Source: Henningerozyma blattae CBS 6284
Lineage: Eukaryota; Ascomycota; Saccharomycetes; Saccharomycetales; Saccharomycetaceae
DNA: 64,000 nt
Direction: 5' to 3'
Assembly (NCBI RefSeq): GCF_000315915.1
Contig: NC_020192.1
Location: forward strand, 806,001 to 870,000
In this document: positions 34,759 through 44,700 of the stretch, in pieces
Position numbering within the stretch: the stretch's first letter is position 1
Layout of the letters: each line of letters starts with the position of its first letter
Notes under the pieces: generated by a model
Seen by the model: only the letters and a program-made list of their open reading frames with translations
The model's database searches: none
What the model was told of the DNA's origin: nothing
Program-made: the position numbers and the translations under genes

Positions 34759-35643
34759 ATGAGTGGAGAATTAGCAAATTATAAGAGACTTGAAAAAGTT
34801 GGGGAAGGTACCTATGGTGTTGTTTATAAGGCTTTGGATTTGCGTAACGGTCAACGAATCGTTGCTTTAAAGAAGATTAGATTAGAAAGTGAAGATGAAG
34901 GTGTTCCAAGTACTGCCATTCGTGAAATCTCTCTTTTAAAAGAATTAAAAGATGATAATATTGTTAAGTTATATGATATCGTTCATGCAGACGCACATAA
35001 GTTATATCTTGTTTTTGAGTTTTTGGATTTGGATTTAAAAAGATATATGGAAAGTATCCCCAAGGATCAATCATTAGGTGATAAAATTATCAAGAAATTC
35101 ATGATGCAGTTGTGTAAGGGGATAGCATACTGTCATTCTCATCGTATCTTGCATCGTGATTTGAAACCTCAGAATCTTTTAATAAATAGAGATGGGAATT
35201 TGAAATTAGGTGATTTTGGTCTTGCAAGAGCATTTGGTGTCCCATTAAGAGCTTATACACATGAAATTGTCACACTATGGTACAGATCCCCTGAAGTGTT
35301 GTTAGGTGGGAAACAATATAGTACTGGTGTGGATATTTGGTCGATCGGGTGTATCTTTGCTGAAATGTGTAATAGAAAGCCGATTTTCAGTGGTGATAGT
35401 GAGATTGATCAAATTTTCAAAATCTTTAGAATCCTGGGTACTCCAAACGAATCTATTTGGCCTGATATCGTCTATTTGCCGGATTTCAAACCAAGTTTCC
35501 CTAAATGGCACCGTAAGGATTTAGCACAAATTGTTCCATCTCTGGATTCACATGGGATCGATTTATTAGATAAATTATTGGCCTATGATCCTATCAATAG
35601 AATAAGCGCAAGAAGAGCTGTCATCCATCCATATTTCCAATAG
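34759..35643 (+). CDS. CDC28: Cyclin-dependent kinase Cdc28 (CDK1)
   Basis: The central cell-cycle kinase. ATG 34759 gives [20 protein letters not shown], the conserved start (a TTG two codons upstream is ignored). Motifs: glycine loop GEGTYG with the inhibitory Tyr at 19, catalytic Lys in VALKKI (about 38), PSTAIRE at 50-56 exactly canonical, [19 protein letters not shown], the activation-loop [10 protein letters not shown], and SPEVLLGG (Ser as in human CDK1, where S. cerevisiae has Ala from memory). The Cks1-facing end [16 protein letters not shown] is intact. It is 294 residues, against 298 in S. cerevisiae, with two residues fewer in the loop before VALKK and a shorter tail ending HPYFQ. 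IFA38 precedes it and SUR1/CSH1 follows. Confidence 0.99.
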   Translation: MSGELANYKRLEKVGEGTYGVVYKALDLRNGQRIVALKKIRLESEDEGVPSTAIREISLLKELKDDNIVKLYDIVHADAHKLYLVFEFLDLDLKRYMESIPKDQSLGDKIIKKFMMQLCKGIAYCHSHRILHRDLKPQNLLINRDGNLKLGDFGLARAFGVPLRAYTHEIVTLWYRSPEVLLGGKQYSTGVDIWSIGCIFAEMCNRKPIFSGDSEIDQIFKIFRILGTPNESIWPDIVYLPDFKPSFPKWHRKDLAQIVPSLDSHGIDLLDKLLAYDPINRISARRAVIHPYFQ

Positions 35644-36535
35644 ATGCAGCATTATACCTAAAAATTCGCTCTTTTTAAAACAGTATCGTACACTTTCATT
35701 ATATATTTCATTTTTCTTTTCCTATTCTCTCTATCTCTCTCTCTCTCTCTCCTCTTCAACCCCTCTCTATCTTTTGGATATATCCATTATATAATCAATC
35801 TCACATATATACTACATAATTGTATTATCATCAAACTCAAATGCACTTCTAATAATTTTAATTTTTTTGGCTATTTCTGTTCTTAACGACTGTAATAATT
35901 ATTTATATTTTATATTCACTAAATACATTTTAAAATAATTAAACATTCCAAAATATTTGCAAAAGAGAGTCTTCAGAAAATAAATAAAATTCTAAAATAA
36001 TTTAAAATATTATAATCATTTCATCTTTTTACTTTTAATAAAACAATATTATGAAAAATTAACTCTAGTGATTAATAACTTTATACTTTAAATACTTCAC
36101 GTGATGTGTCAGAATATCCCGCAGTACATTCAGGGTAGGTAACTTTTTGACTACAATTAATTTTTGAATTATCTCGTATTGAAAAATCGCCAAGCTTAAA
36201 GGAACCGAAGGTATATTATACAAAAAAATAATATACACATATACAAAAATACATCATAAACGATAGACTCGCTTGAGCTTTCTCAATTAACTAAATTTTG
36301 GTTAAAATAGCAATTTGGTTAAATTTTTATTAAATAGAACCACATAATAGAAGAGGTACGATAAACTTAAACCATACACTAGGCTGTTTTAATAAAAGCA
36401 TAAAAGATAAAAAAAAATTGAAAAAAAAATATAAAGTTTTGCCAAAAAAAATAGGGAAAAACAACAACAAACAAGATTAAAACGCAGAAAAAAAAATAAA
36501 GCAAATATACTTTGGTTTTTATTTATGATATAAAG
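35644..36535. other. CDC28-SUR1 spacer
   Basis: AT-rich, with a CT-rich tract near 35727-35770 in the CDC28 3' region and a TCACGTGA core near 36096-36103. Immediately before the downstream gene there is a two-codon upstream frame (separate entry). No other gene is seen. Confidence 0.55.
36525..36533 (+). promoter_or_regulatory. Minimal upstream ORF (ATG-ATA-TAA)
   Basis: A two-codon frame ends two bases before the ATG at 36536 of the mannosyltransferase gene. If the transcript starts upstream, it could limit initiation at 36536 and favour re-initiation or leaky scanning to ATG 36545. Confidence 0.35.
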
Positions 36536-37807
36536 ATGTGGCATATGAGAAGCGAGCTTAAGGTACTTATCTATACCAATGTGGTACTTCTAATGACGGC
36601 TACTTATATCACATCTGGCCTTATTTTTTTAGTTTGTGATGATGCAACATCTGGTGCCCTAACAGATGCAGAAATCAATCCTCCTCGTGGGATCCCTACT
36701 AAACCTTTATTGATCCCCAAGATCATACATCAAACTTATAAAGATGAAAATATACCTGAGCATTGGAAAGCTGGCCAAAAGAGATGTATTGACTTACATA
36801 CAGACTATCAATACATTCTTTGGACTGATAAAATGATAAATGATTTCATGCAAGAAAATTACCCATGGTTTATGGATACATTTTTAAGTTATGAATACCC
36901 TATTGAAAGAGTTGATGCAGTTCGTTATTTTATCTTATACCATTATGGTGGTGTTTATATTGATTTGGATGATGGGTGTGAAAGAAGATTGGATCCATTA
37001 TTAACAGTACAAGCGTTTGTTAGGAAAACATCACCAGTAGGTGTATCTAATGATGTTATGGGATCAATACCTCATCATCCATTTTATTTGAAATTAATGA
37101 ATTCATTGAATAAATATAGGAAAAATGTTCATATACCATATTGGACAATTATGTGCTCTACAGGCCCCTTATTTGTTAGTTTAGTTTGGAAGAAATATAA
37201 GAGAACTAAAGAATCTAAGGAATTTTTAGTTCGTATCTTACAACCACATGATTATAAAATGCACCCATCATCCTTTTTTGCTATTAGTAAAGGCTCTTCA
37301 TGGCATACTGAAGATGCTAAATCTATGATGAAATTAGCCACTCATTTATTATCAGCAGTGGTTACAGGATTTATCATTGCGTTTTTCTTATTATATTTAG
37401 AATTTTATTTCTATTGTTGGTTATGTCAAAGAAATGATGCTAAGAAGGCTTCTTTATCATCAAACACAGCTTCTCCATCAAATCCATCATCTATTCGAAG
37501 AGAAAATCCATCTATTAGAATTATTCATAATGATCCAAGATTATTGAAAAAAGTGTTTGGTCCAATATTAAGATTATCTCGATTCATACCATTTTTAAAC
37601 CCAACAAATGTTAATACTGATTATTCAAGTTTTAATAGTGGATCTACTAGTCCAAATTTAAGTAATCATAATCCACATGTCCCACATCTGAGTACTTCCA
37701 GTTTGAACCCTGCACCATTTTCAGAAGTTGCTTATACTAGTTCTACAAGCGATTTTAGAAATAATAATGAAAATGAATTTTATGAAATGAATGATAATAT
37801 TAAATAA
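36536..37807 (+). CDS. SUR1: Inositol phosphorylceramide mannosyltransferase catalytic subunit (Sur1/Csh1)
   Basis: Transfers mannose from GDP-mannose to inositol phosphorylceramide in the Golgi, in complex with Csg2 (family knowledge). The frame's earlier start is a TTG; ATG 36536 has A at -3, while ATG 36545 (MRSELKVL) aligns with the S. cerevisiae start MRKELK, so either is possible. An N-terminal signal-anchor is followed by PKIIHQTYKDENIPEHWK, YPIERVDAVRYFILYHYGG, the catalytic DxD in YIDLDDGCERRLDPLL (about 143-145), VMGSIPHHPFY, and two C-terminal membrane segments around HLLSAVVTGFIIAFF. A Ser/Asn-rich cytosolic tail extends it to 423 residues (Sur1 382, Csh1 376). SUR1 and CSH1 are duplicates in S. 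cerevisiae; both positions (YPL057C, YBR161W) map here. Confidence 0.93.
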   Translation: MWHMRSELKVLIYTNVVLLMTATYITSGLIFLVCDDATSGALTDAEINPPRGIPTKPLLIPKIIHQTYKDENIPEHWKAGQKRCIDLHTDYQYILWTDKMINDFMQENYPWFMDTFLSYEYPIERVDAVRYFILYHYGGVYIDLDDGCERRLDPLLTVQAFVRKTSPVGVSNDVMGSIPHHPFYLKLMNSLNKYRKNVHIPYWTIMCSTGPLFVSLVWKKYKRTKESKEFLVRILQPHDYKMHPSSFFAISKGSSWHTEDAKSMMKLATHLLSAVVTGFIIAFFLLYLEFYFYCWLCQRNDAKKASLSSNTASPSNPSSIRRENPSIRIIHNDPRLLKKVFGPILRLSRFIPFLNPTNVNTDYSSFNSGSTSPNLSNHNPHVPHLSTSSLNPAPFSEVAYTSSTSDFRNNNENEFYEMNDNIK

Positions 37808-38485
37808 TACCTCTACTTTCTCTCACCAACGTACCTCTACTTTCTCTCACCGACCTACCTCTACGCTATTCATATATTTTGACGTTATCCACAATTGGCA
37901 ATTTTAATTAAATACTAAATAGATTAATGCATTTATTGAACTATGTAATAATAATTACAAAAATAAAAAAAAAGACTTAATAAAAAATTATTTTTAATAA
38001 TACAACGGAAGCATGTATATATTTATATATATATATGTGGAAGAATAAGAAAAAATATATTACTATATAGAAGTAATACACTGAAATAAAAAAAAGAATA
38101 TGAAATTCTGTTTAAAGATTTAATATTTTTATTTGATTGGAAAACTTTGTTTAATTTTTTTTTTTTTCTATATATATATATATATACTTAAAACTTATAT
38201 ATACATATATATAATTTTTTTTTAAAGCTATAAAGCTGGGGTATTATTAATATAGGACAAATGATAATTTAAATGAGATAAAAAAAAGATATCGAATGAA
38301 AGGGGAAAAAAAACAAGATGGACATATAGGAAAAAAAAGGGATAAAACAAAGTGAATGTGATTGGTAAAATGAATGTTGATGGTAAGTGAATGTATAGCG
38401 GATGTATCGTGGATGTAAAATAGCTAGAGAGTGTTTCTGGTTTAAAAAAGCTAGATTGCTTATTATTGCAAGTTAGCTAGAATGT
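37808..38485. other. SUR1-TOS1 convergent spacer
   Basis: Convergent 3' ends, strongly AT-rich, with TA tracts near 38017-38036 and 38170-38213. A 24-bp tandem repeat lies right after the SUR1 stop. No gene is seen. Confidence 0.6.
37809..37863. repeat. 24-bp tandem repeat after the SUR1 stop
   Basis: ACCTCTACTTTCTCTCACC plus a five-base variable part occurs twice, followed by a third partial unit (ACCTCTAC). It lies in the 3' UTR. Confidence 0.85.
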
Positions 38486-40036
38486 TTATGGTAAGACAGC
38501 AGTGGAATCTGCCTTAGATAACCATTCGTTAACTGTATCAGAAGATAAAGCAGATTCGAAATCATCATCAACTTGGACGACATGAATAGTTTCATCGGCA
38601 CCATTGAAGATGACAGCAGCTTTCAAAGTACCAGAAGTTGGTCTTTGGAAATAATCTTGAGAACCACCACCACCGGTAGTAGTACCATCGGAACCTTGAC
38701 CGTCATGAATATGAGTAATTAATTTATTAGAACCTGGGGATAAGATTTCGAATAAATCTAATTCACCACAACCAGTTTCCCAACATGAACAAGAGGAAGA
38801 ACCGTATTGTAAAGTTCTTGGGATCTTGGCGTTCAATAACCAAATAGCAGGCATATCTTGGTTCAAAGAATCAGAACCGGAAGCATCGGTAGGCATGGAG
38901 AATTCAAAGACAAAGATCTTGGAATCACCACCAAACCCATGATAAGCTGGAATACCATCTCTATAATAACCACATTCATTACCTGAACATTGTTGACCAG
39001 AAAAGATCATGAATTCTTTACCTGAGGCGATAGTGACGTCACCCAAAGCTTGTGGTGAAGCGGCACCGTCTAACCCATTAGAATCAGCAAATGAAATGGA
39101 GTTACCGAAACAAGAAGACCAAATACCTGAACCAGCAGTACCACCTTGATGATTCATAAAGATACAGTTATCGGTGGAACCTGGAGTGAAGTATGAAGAT
39201 CTGATCCAAGAACCTGAAGTAGAACTAGAACTTGAACTAGAAGAACCGGAGTTTGGAGATGAGGAAGGAGATGAGGAAGGAGTTAAAGCAGCAGCAGAAG
39301 TAGCAGCTACAGAAGTGGCAGCTGGAGCGACAGAAGTGGCTGGAGCAGCAGAAGTGGCTGGAGCAACAACAGCGTCAGTAGTAGCAGCAGCTTCCACAGC
39401 ATCGACATTGCTATCTTGAACAGCAGAGACAATGGTGTTGACTTTAGTGTAAGAGGTTTGAGCACCTTCTGGAGCTTCAGTTGGTTCGGTAGCAACTTGT
39501 AAGACAGAACCTTGACCATCTACCCAAACGGTAGAAGTGACTTGGACGTATTCAACAACGACATTTCTCTTGTCATGTTTATGAGAATGCTTTCCATCCT
39601 TGGCACCTTCCTTAGCACCTTCCTTGGCACCTTCCTTGTCACCTTCCTTGGCACCTTCCTTGGTACCTTCCTTACCGCCTTTCTTGCCACCTTTCTTACC
39701 CTTCTTGGCTTCTCTCTTTTGTAAATTGACAACAGCAGATCCATCTGGATAATAAACACCAAATTGGACCAAATTGATAGGACCTCTAAAATGAACAGAC
39801 AATTCTTCATCCAATGGAGCCAAAGAGCCAGAAAATGAAGTTTGCTGTTGAGAACATTGACAAGAAGATTCATCCATGTTGGTAACGTCTTGGTATGAAC
39901 CAGAGTAACCGACATTCGAATAAACAACCGCATCGGTTTCGTCACAATAGTAATTACCGTTGGATAGAGTACAATCCGCTAACACAGCAGAAGCAGACAA
40001 TAAAGAGGCTGTAGCCAATTGGAATATATTTTTCAT
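38486..40036 (-). CDS. TOS1: Tos1-like secreted cell-wall protein
   Basis: Covalently linked cell-wall protein whose S. cerevisiae counterpart is a target of SBF. A signal peptide (1-20, cleavage near ALA-DC) precedes an N-terminal Cys-rich domain (about 21-105, CQCSQQQTSFSG, LSVHFRGPINLVQFGVYYP). A Lys/Gly/Glu insert (109-155) with KEGA-type repeats lies between two Lys-Arg sites (107-108 and 156-157), a pattern suited to Kex2 cleavage. An Ala/Thr/Ser-rich linker (about 200-275) leads to the large C-terminal domain (about 276-516) with NHQGGTAGSGIWSSCFGN, CGYYRDGIPAYHGFGGDSK, FEFSMPTD, PAIWLLNAKIPRT and CSCWETGCGELDLFE, related to glucan-active folds. No GPI signal is seen. It is 516 residues, longer than the S. 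cerevisiae protein (455), partly through the insert. Confidence 0.92.
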   Translation of the reverse strand: MKNIFQLATASLLSASAVLADCTLSNGNYYCDETDAVVYSNVGYSGSYQDVTNMDESSCQCSQQQTSFSGSLAPLDEELSVHFRGPINLVQFGVYYPDGSAVVNLQKREAKKGKKGGKKGGKEGTKEGAKEGDKEGAKEGAKEGAKDGKHSHKHDKRNVVVEYVQVTSTVWVDGQGSVLQVATEPTEAPEGAQTSYTKVNTIVSAVQDSNVDAVEAAATTDAVVAPATSAAPATSVAPAATSVAATSAAALTPSSSPSSSPNSGSSSSSSSSTSGSWIRSSYFTPGSTDNCIFMNHQGGTAGSGIWSSCFGNSISFADSNGLDGAASPQALGDVTIASGKEFMIFSGQQCSGNECGYYRDGIPAYHGFGGDSKIFVFEFSMPTDASGSDSLNQDMPAIWLLNAKIPRTLQYGSSSCSCWETGCGELDLFEILSPGSNKLITHIHDGQGSDGTTTGGGGSQDYFQRPTSGTLKAAVIFNGADETIHVVQVDDDFESALSSDTVNEWLSKADSTAVLP

Positions 40037-40536
40037 AATTAAAAAAAGAGTTTTAATGAGTGACTAAAGGTGAATAAATGAACGTGATGGTGTCTATTTT
40101 ATCTTATCTATTTATTTATGATAATATTTTTTTTAGAGTATATTTCTTTGCAGATCTTCGCGGATCTCGAGATAGATTGATTTTAAATGAAGGACAGTAG
40201 TTGGATTTTTAACACAGAGTTTTGATTGTATGATATCTTGCGAAATTGAATATACACCTTTAATTTTTCGTTTTACTCTTTGTTTTTGCTTTTGGTTTTT
40301 ATAAAAAAAACACTCAAGAGATTTTATAAAAGAGATCTTTGACAAGATGTATTTAAAGGAATGGCATTTCAAAGAGATATTTATTTTTCCAGAGATTGTT
40401 GATACTACAAATAATAACCCTGCATTATTTGTTTATGCTGGTTTGGCCGTTTCCTAAACGGCGACGCTATCTGTTTTGGCGTCGGCGGATTTCCGGAAAC
40501 AGACATGCTGTTTACCTTTTACCGTTTGCAGCATAC

Positions 40537-40544
40537 TTTTCGCG
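40537..40544 (-). promoter_or_regulatory. SBF (SCB-type) site in the TOS1 promoter
   Basis: TTTTCGCG reads CGCGAAAA on the minus strand, about 500 bases upstream of TOS1. TOS1 means target of SBF, so a Swi4 site is expected; the match is to the core only. Confidence 0.5.
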
Positions 40545-40654
40545 TTGCTGGGTTTTCTTGAATTTTTCGGGTTTTGCTTAATTATTGCTCTTATTTTTTT
40601 CTTTTTTTCTTTTTTTCGGCTCGGGAATTTTCCTTTCATTATTGTGGCATTGCG

Positions 40655-40660
40655 ACGCGT
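40655..40660. promoter_or_regulatory. MCB element ACGCGT
   Basis: Perfect palindromic Mbp1/Swi6 core about 620 bases upstream of TOS1, in the same GC-richer stretch as the SCB. Confidence 0.5.
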
Positions 40661-40719
40661 CACAAAAAGCCATGTCGCAAAAGTGTAACAAAGTCGTGGC
40701 AAATACGAACGAATTTAAA

Positions 40720-40790
40720 AATAGAATAGAAATAGAAATAGAATAGAAATAGAAATAGAATAGAAATAGAAATAGAAATAGAAATAGAAT
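40720..40790. repeat. AGAAAT/AGAAT purine-rich microsatellite
   Basis: Irregular tandem units of AATAG and AAATAG, about 70 bases. Confidence 0.85.
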
Positions 40791-41413
40791 ATAATAGTCG
40801 CCACTTTCCAGACAGGACCCTGGATTTCCCGATGCGGGAACCCGCTATGTAGTGTACTTACTTTGTCGATGCTGGTAATAGTTCCGAATGGGGTAATTTT
40901 GGAGACTATTCTGGAGGTAGGAACAGGCATAAGAATAAGTATATTATAGGCATTTCATATTATATGAGACTCTTGAAGTCTTCTTGTTCTATTGTCGTGG
41001 TAATTTTTCAGCCTTAATCCCGAGAAAACCTTTAACCCTAAACAGGAAACCCTATAAATATGCACGCACAACCCTGGACGCACAACCCTGATAGCCCCAA
41101 ATTCCTACCCTTAGGGCACCAGTAAATTCTTACCACATTTGGAAATGCATTAAATTGACCTTTCAAGTAAACATTCCTTTACTGGATCGGACTCACATTC
41201 CGTACATTCCCTTGTATTTATTTTTATTCTCTTTTTATCTTTTACCTTATCTTGTATATAATATATGCTAAATTATAGTTAACATTTGTTTTTGTTTTGA
41301 TATTCACACATCTCATTCTGTCAAAGTTAAACTAAACAATGAGCCACGTGACTCGGCTGATATGGGCCGTGCGCTGCTTTCTCTGTGGCGCAGTTTCTAT
41401 GCTGCTGTCACTG

Positions 41414-41567
41414 TTGCTACGGCGGTATCTCCGCACTTTGGTTGCTACGGCTTTGTCTTTGCGGCTTGTACGGCTCGTTTCTTTTGCGCGGCTCTTAGCT
41501 CTCGAGATCTCCATTGCGTGCGCGAATTTCTGTGGATCTGCATATCAGCCGAAGCATTTGCTACGGC
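41414..41567 (+). promoter_or_regulatory. Three exact TTGCTACGGC decamers in the PDR12 promoter
   Basis: TTGCTACGGC occurs at 41414-41423, 41442-41451 and 41558-41567, 195-350 bases before the PDR12 ATG. Further CGG/CCG triplets lie between them. CGG triplets are the contacts of zinc-cluster activators; in S. cerevisiae War1 drives PDR12 through such triplets, so a War1-type or other Zn2Cys6 site is plausible. Confidence 0.5.
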
Positions 41568-41634
41568 CCCGTCTCCACAACATGCATGAACGTTCAGGCA
41601 CGCTGCCGCCCAGTTATCAGCCGGCTCCAGATCA

Positions 41635-41642
41635 TATATAAA
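41635..41642 (+). promoter_or_regulatory. PDR12 TATA box
   Basis: TATATAAA, about 120 bases before the ATG at 41762, at the edge of the GC-rich island; consistent with a strongly inducible gene. Confidence 0.6.
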
Positions 41643-41761
41643 TCCATCATTGCCTCGAGTTGATTTACTTTTTGTCTATTGTAATCATTTATAATTATTA
41701 TATAATATTTTATAATATACCATCATATCATACAACCAATACTAAAAAAAAGCAACTCATT

Positions 41762-44700
41762 ATGTCATCAAGTGAAAGCTTAAGCATTGGTGATAAGCAT
41801 TCACATTACAAAAAAGATGAGGAGGATGTAAGATCTTACACCGAATCTGCCAAATCCTTCGACGGTTACCCAGAACCTCAACCTGGTGAAAATATGGACA
41901 TTGACACTCAATTGTCTCGTCAATTGTCCAAGATCTTATCCTCTGAAAAAGATGTCGAAAGGTTAGAAGCTCTTTCTCGTGTTATTTCTACAAAGACTAA
42001 AAAGGAAATGGATGCCTTCGAAGTCAATGACTTGGATTTCGATTTACGTGCTCTATTGAATTATTTACGTTCTCGTCAATTAGAACAAGGTATTGAACCT
42101 GGTGATTCTGGTGTTGCCTTCAAAAATTTAACTGCTGTCGGTATCGATGCTTCCGCTGCTTATGGTCCATCTGTCGAAGAAATGGTTAGAAATTTCACCA
42201 ACATTCCTCACCGTATCCTTAATAAATTCCGTAAGACCAATGATACTCCAATGAGAAACATTATTCAAAATTGTACTGGTATTATTGAATCCGGTGAAAT
42301 GTTATTTGTAGTTGGTAGACCAGGTGCTGGTTGTTCTACACTTTTAAAAACCATTTCTGGTGAAACTTCAGAATTACAAGAGATCAATGGTGAATTTTCT
42401 TATGATGGGTTAGATCAACATGAAATGATGTCCAATTATAAGGGTTATGTCATTTATGTACCAGAATTGGATAACCATTTCCCAAAGATTACTGTCAAGG
42501 AAACTATCGATTTTGCTTTGAAATGTAAGACTCCAAAGACACGTATTGATAATATGTCTCAAAAAGAATATGTTGATAATCTAAGAGATTTGTGGTGTAC
42601 TGTCTTTGGTTTAAGACACACTTATGCTACTAAAGTCGGTAATGATTTCGTTAGAGGTGTTTCTGGTGGTGAAAGAAAGAGAGTTTCCTTAGTTGAAGCT
42701 CAAGCCATGTCTGCTTCTATTTATTCTTGGGATAACGCTACAAGAGGTTTAGATGCCTCCACTGCTTTGGAATTCGCTCAAGCCATCAGAACTGCCACCA
42801 ATATGATGAACAATTCCGCCATTGTTGCAATTTATCAAGCTGGTGAAAACATTTATGAATTATTCGATAAGACTACTGTTCTTTATAATGGTAAACAAAT
42901 CTATTTCGGTCCAGCTGATGAAGCTGTTGCTTATTTCCAAAGAATGGGTTGGGTTAAACCAGATAGAATGACTTCTGCTGAATTCTTAACTTCAGTCACT
43001 GTCGATTTCGAAAATAGAACTTTAGAAATTGTTCCAGGTTATGAAAATAAAGTTCCAAGATCTGGTGCTGAATTCGAAAAAATGTGGTTAGAATCTCCAG
43101 AATATCAAGAATTATTAGATCAATATGATGATTATCAAGCAAGACATCCAGCTAATGAAACTCGTGATAGATTGGCTGTTGCTAAAGAACAAAGAGCTCA
43201 AGCCGGTGTTAGACACAAATCTCAATTCACTGTCTCATATTGGTCTCAAGTTCGTTATTGTATGCAAAGAGGTTTCCAAAGAGTTAAAGGTGATGCCACT
43301 TATACAAAAGTTTATTTGTCTTCTTTCTTAATTAAAGGTTTGGTTATTGGGTCTATGTTCCACAGAATTGATGATAAATCTCAATCAACAACTTCTGGTG
43401 CTTATTCTCGTGGTGGTTTATTGTTCTACGTTTTATTGTTTGCTGCTGTTACTTCTTTGGCTGAAATTTCTAATTCTTTCGCTAATAGACCTATTGTCGT
43501 GAAACATCGTTCTTATTCCATGTATCATATCTCTGCTGAAGCTTTACAAGAAATTATTACTGAAATCCCAACCAAATTTTTAGCCATTGTTATGTTAGCC
43601 TTATTAACTTATTGGATGCCTTATTTGAAATATGAAGCAGGTCCTTTCTTCCAATACTTCTTATACTTGTTTACTGTTCAACAATGTACTTCTTTCATTT
43701 TCAAATTGGTTGCTACTACTACTACTGATGGTACTACTGCTCACGCTATTGGTGGTCTTTGGGTTTTAATGTTATGTGTTTATACAGGGTTTGTTTTACC
43801 AGTTGGTTCTATGCATCATTGGATTAAATGGTTCCATTTCTTAAATCCTTTGAATTACGGGTTTGAATCTTTAATGGCCACTGAATTCCATGGTAGACAA
43901 ATGTTATGTTCTCAATTGATTCCTTCAGGTAGAGGTTATGAAAATGTTGATATTGCTAACCAAGTCTGTAACGCTGTCGGTGCCGTGAAGGGTCAATTAT
44001 ACGTTTCTGGTGACAAATATATTGATCATAGTTATCATTTCGCTTATAAACATGCTTGGAGAAACTGGGGTGTTAATGTCGTCTGGACTTTTGGTTATAT
44101 TGTTGCAAATGTTGCCTTATCTGAATATATGAAACCTGTTTCTGCTGGGGGTGATCTTTTATTATATAAGAGAGGTCATATGCCAACCTTTGGTACTGAA
44201 AACGCTGATGCTAAGACTGCCACTAGAGAAGAAATGATGGAAGCTTTGAATGGTCCAAATGTCGATTTGAAAGCTGTTATCGAAGCCAAAGATGTTTACA
44301 CCTGGAATCATTTGGATTATGTTATCCCTTACGACGGTGCTACTAGACAATTACTATCTGATGTTTTCGGTTATGTTAAACCAGGTAAGATGACTGCTTT
44401 AATGGGTGAATCTGGTGCTGGTAAGACTACTCTATTGAATGTTTTAGCTCAAAGAATTAATATGGGTACCATTACTGGTGATATGTTGGTTAACGGTAAG
44501 TCTTTACCAGCTTCCTTCAATAGATCTTGTGGTTACGTCGCTCAAGCAGATAACCATATGGCTGAATTGTCTGTTAGAGAATCTTTAAGATTTGCTGCTT
44601 TATTGAGACAACCTCAATCCACTCCTGTCGAAGAAAAATTGGAATACGTCGAAAAGATTATTTTATTACTAGGTATGCAAAATTATGCTGAAGCTTTAGT

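Larger units (their letters stand above)
40037..41761. other. Divergent TOS1-PDR12 promoter region
   Basis: A 1.7 kb shared upstream region. The TOS1-proximal part has a GC-richer stretch (40445-40690) with SCB and MCB cell-cycle motifs; an AGAAAT-type microsatellite lies at about 40720-40790; the PDR12-proximal GC-rich island (41340-41630) has repeated CGG-containing decamers. Several 60-100-codon frames on both strands arise from the GC-rich parts and resemble no protein. Confidence 0.6.

Noticed and set aside
39174..39945. Long frames antisense to or alternative within TOS1 (Glu/Val-rich, Lys/Arg-rich)
   Set aside because: They mirror the repeat codons of TOS1 in other frames.
41339..41641. 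100-codon frame with ATG upstream of PDR12
   Set aside because: It overlaps the promoter motifs and ends at the TATA box; Leu/Arg-rich chance coding of the GC island.
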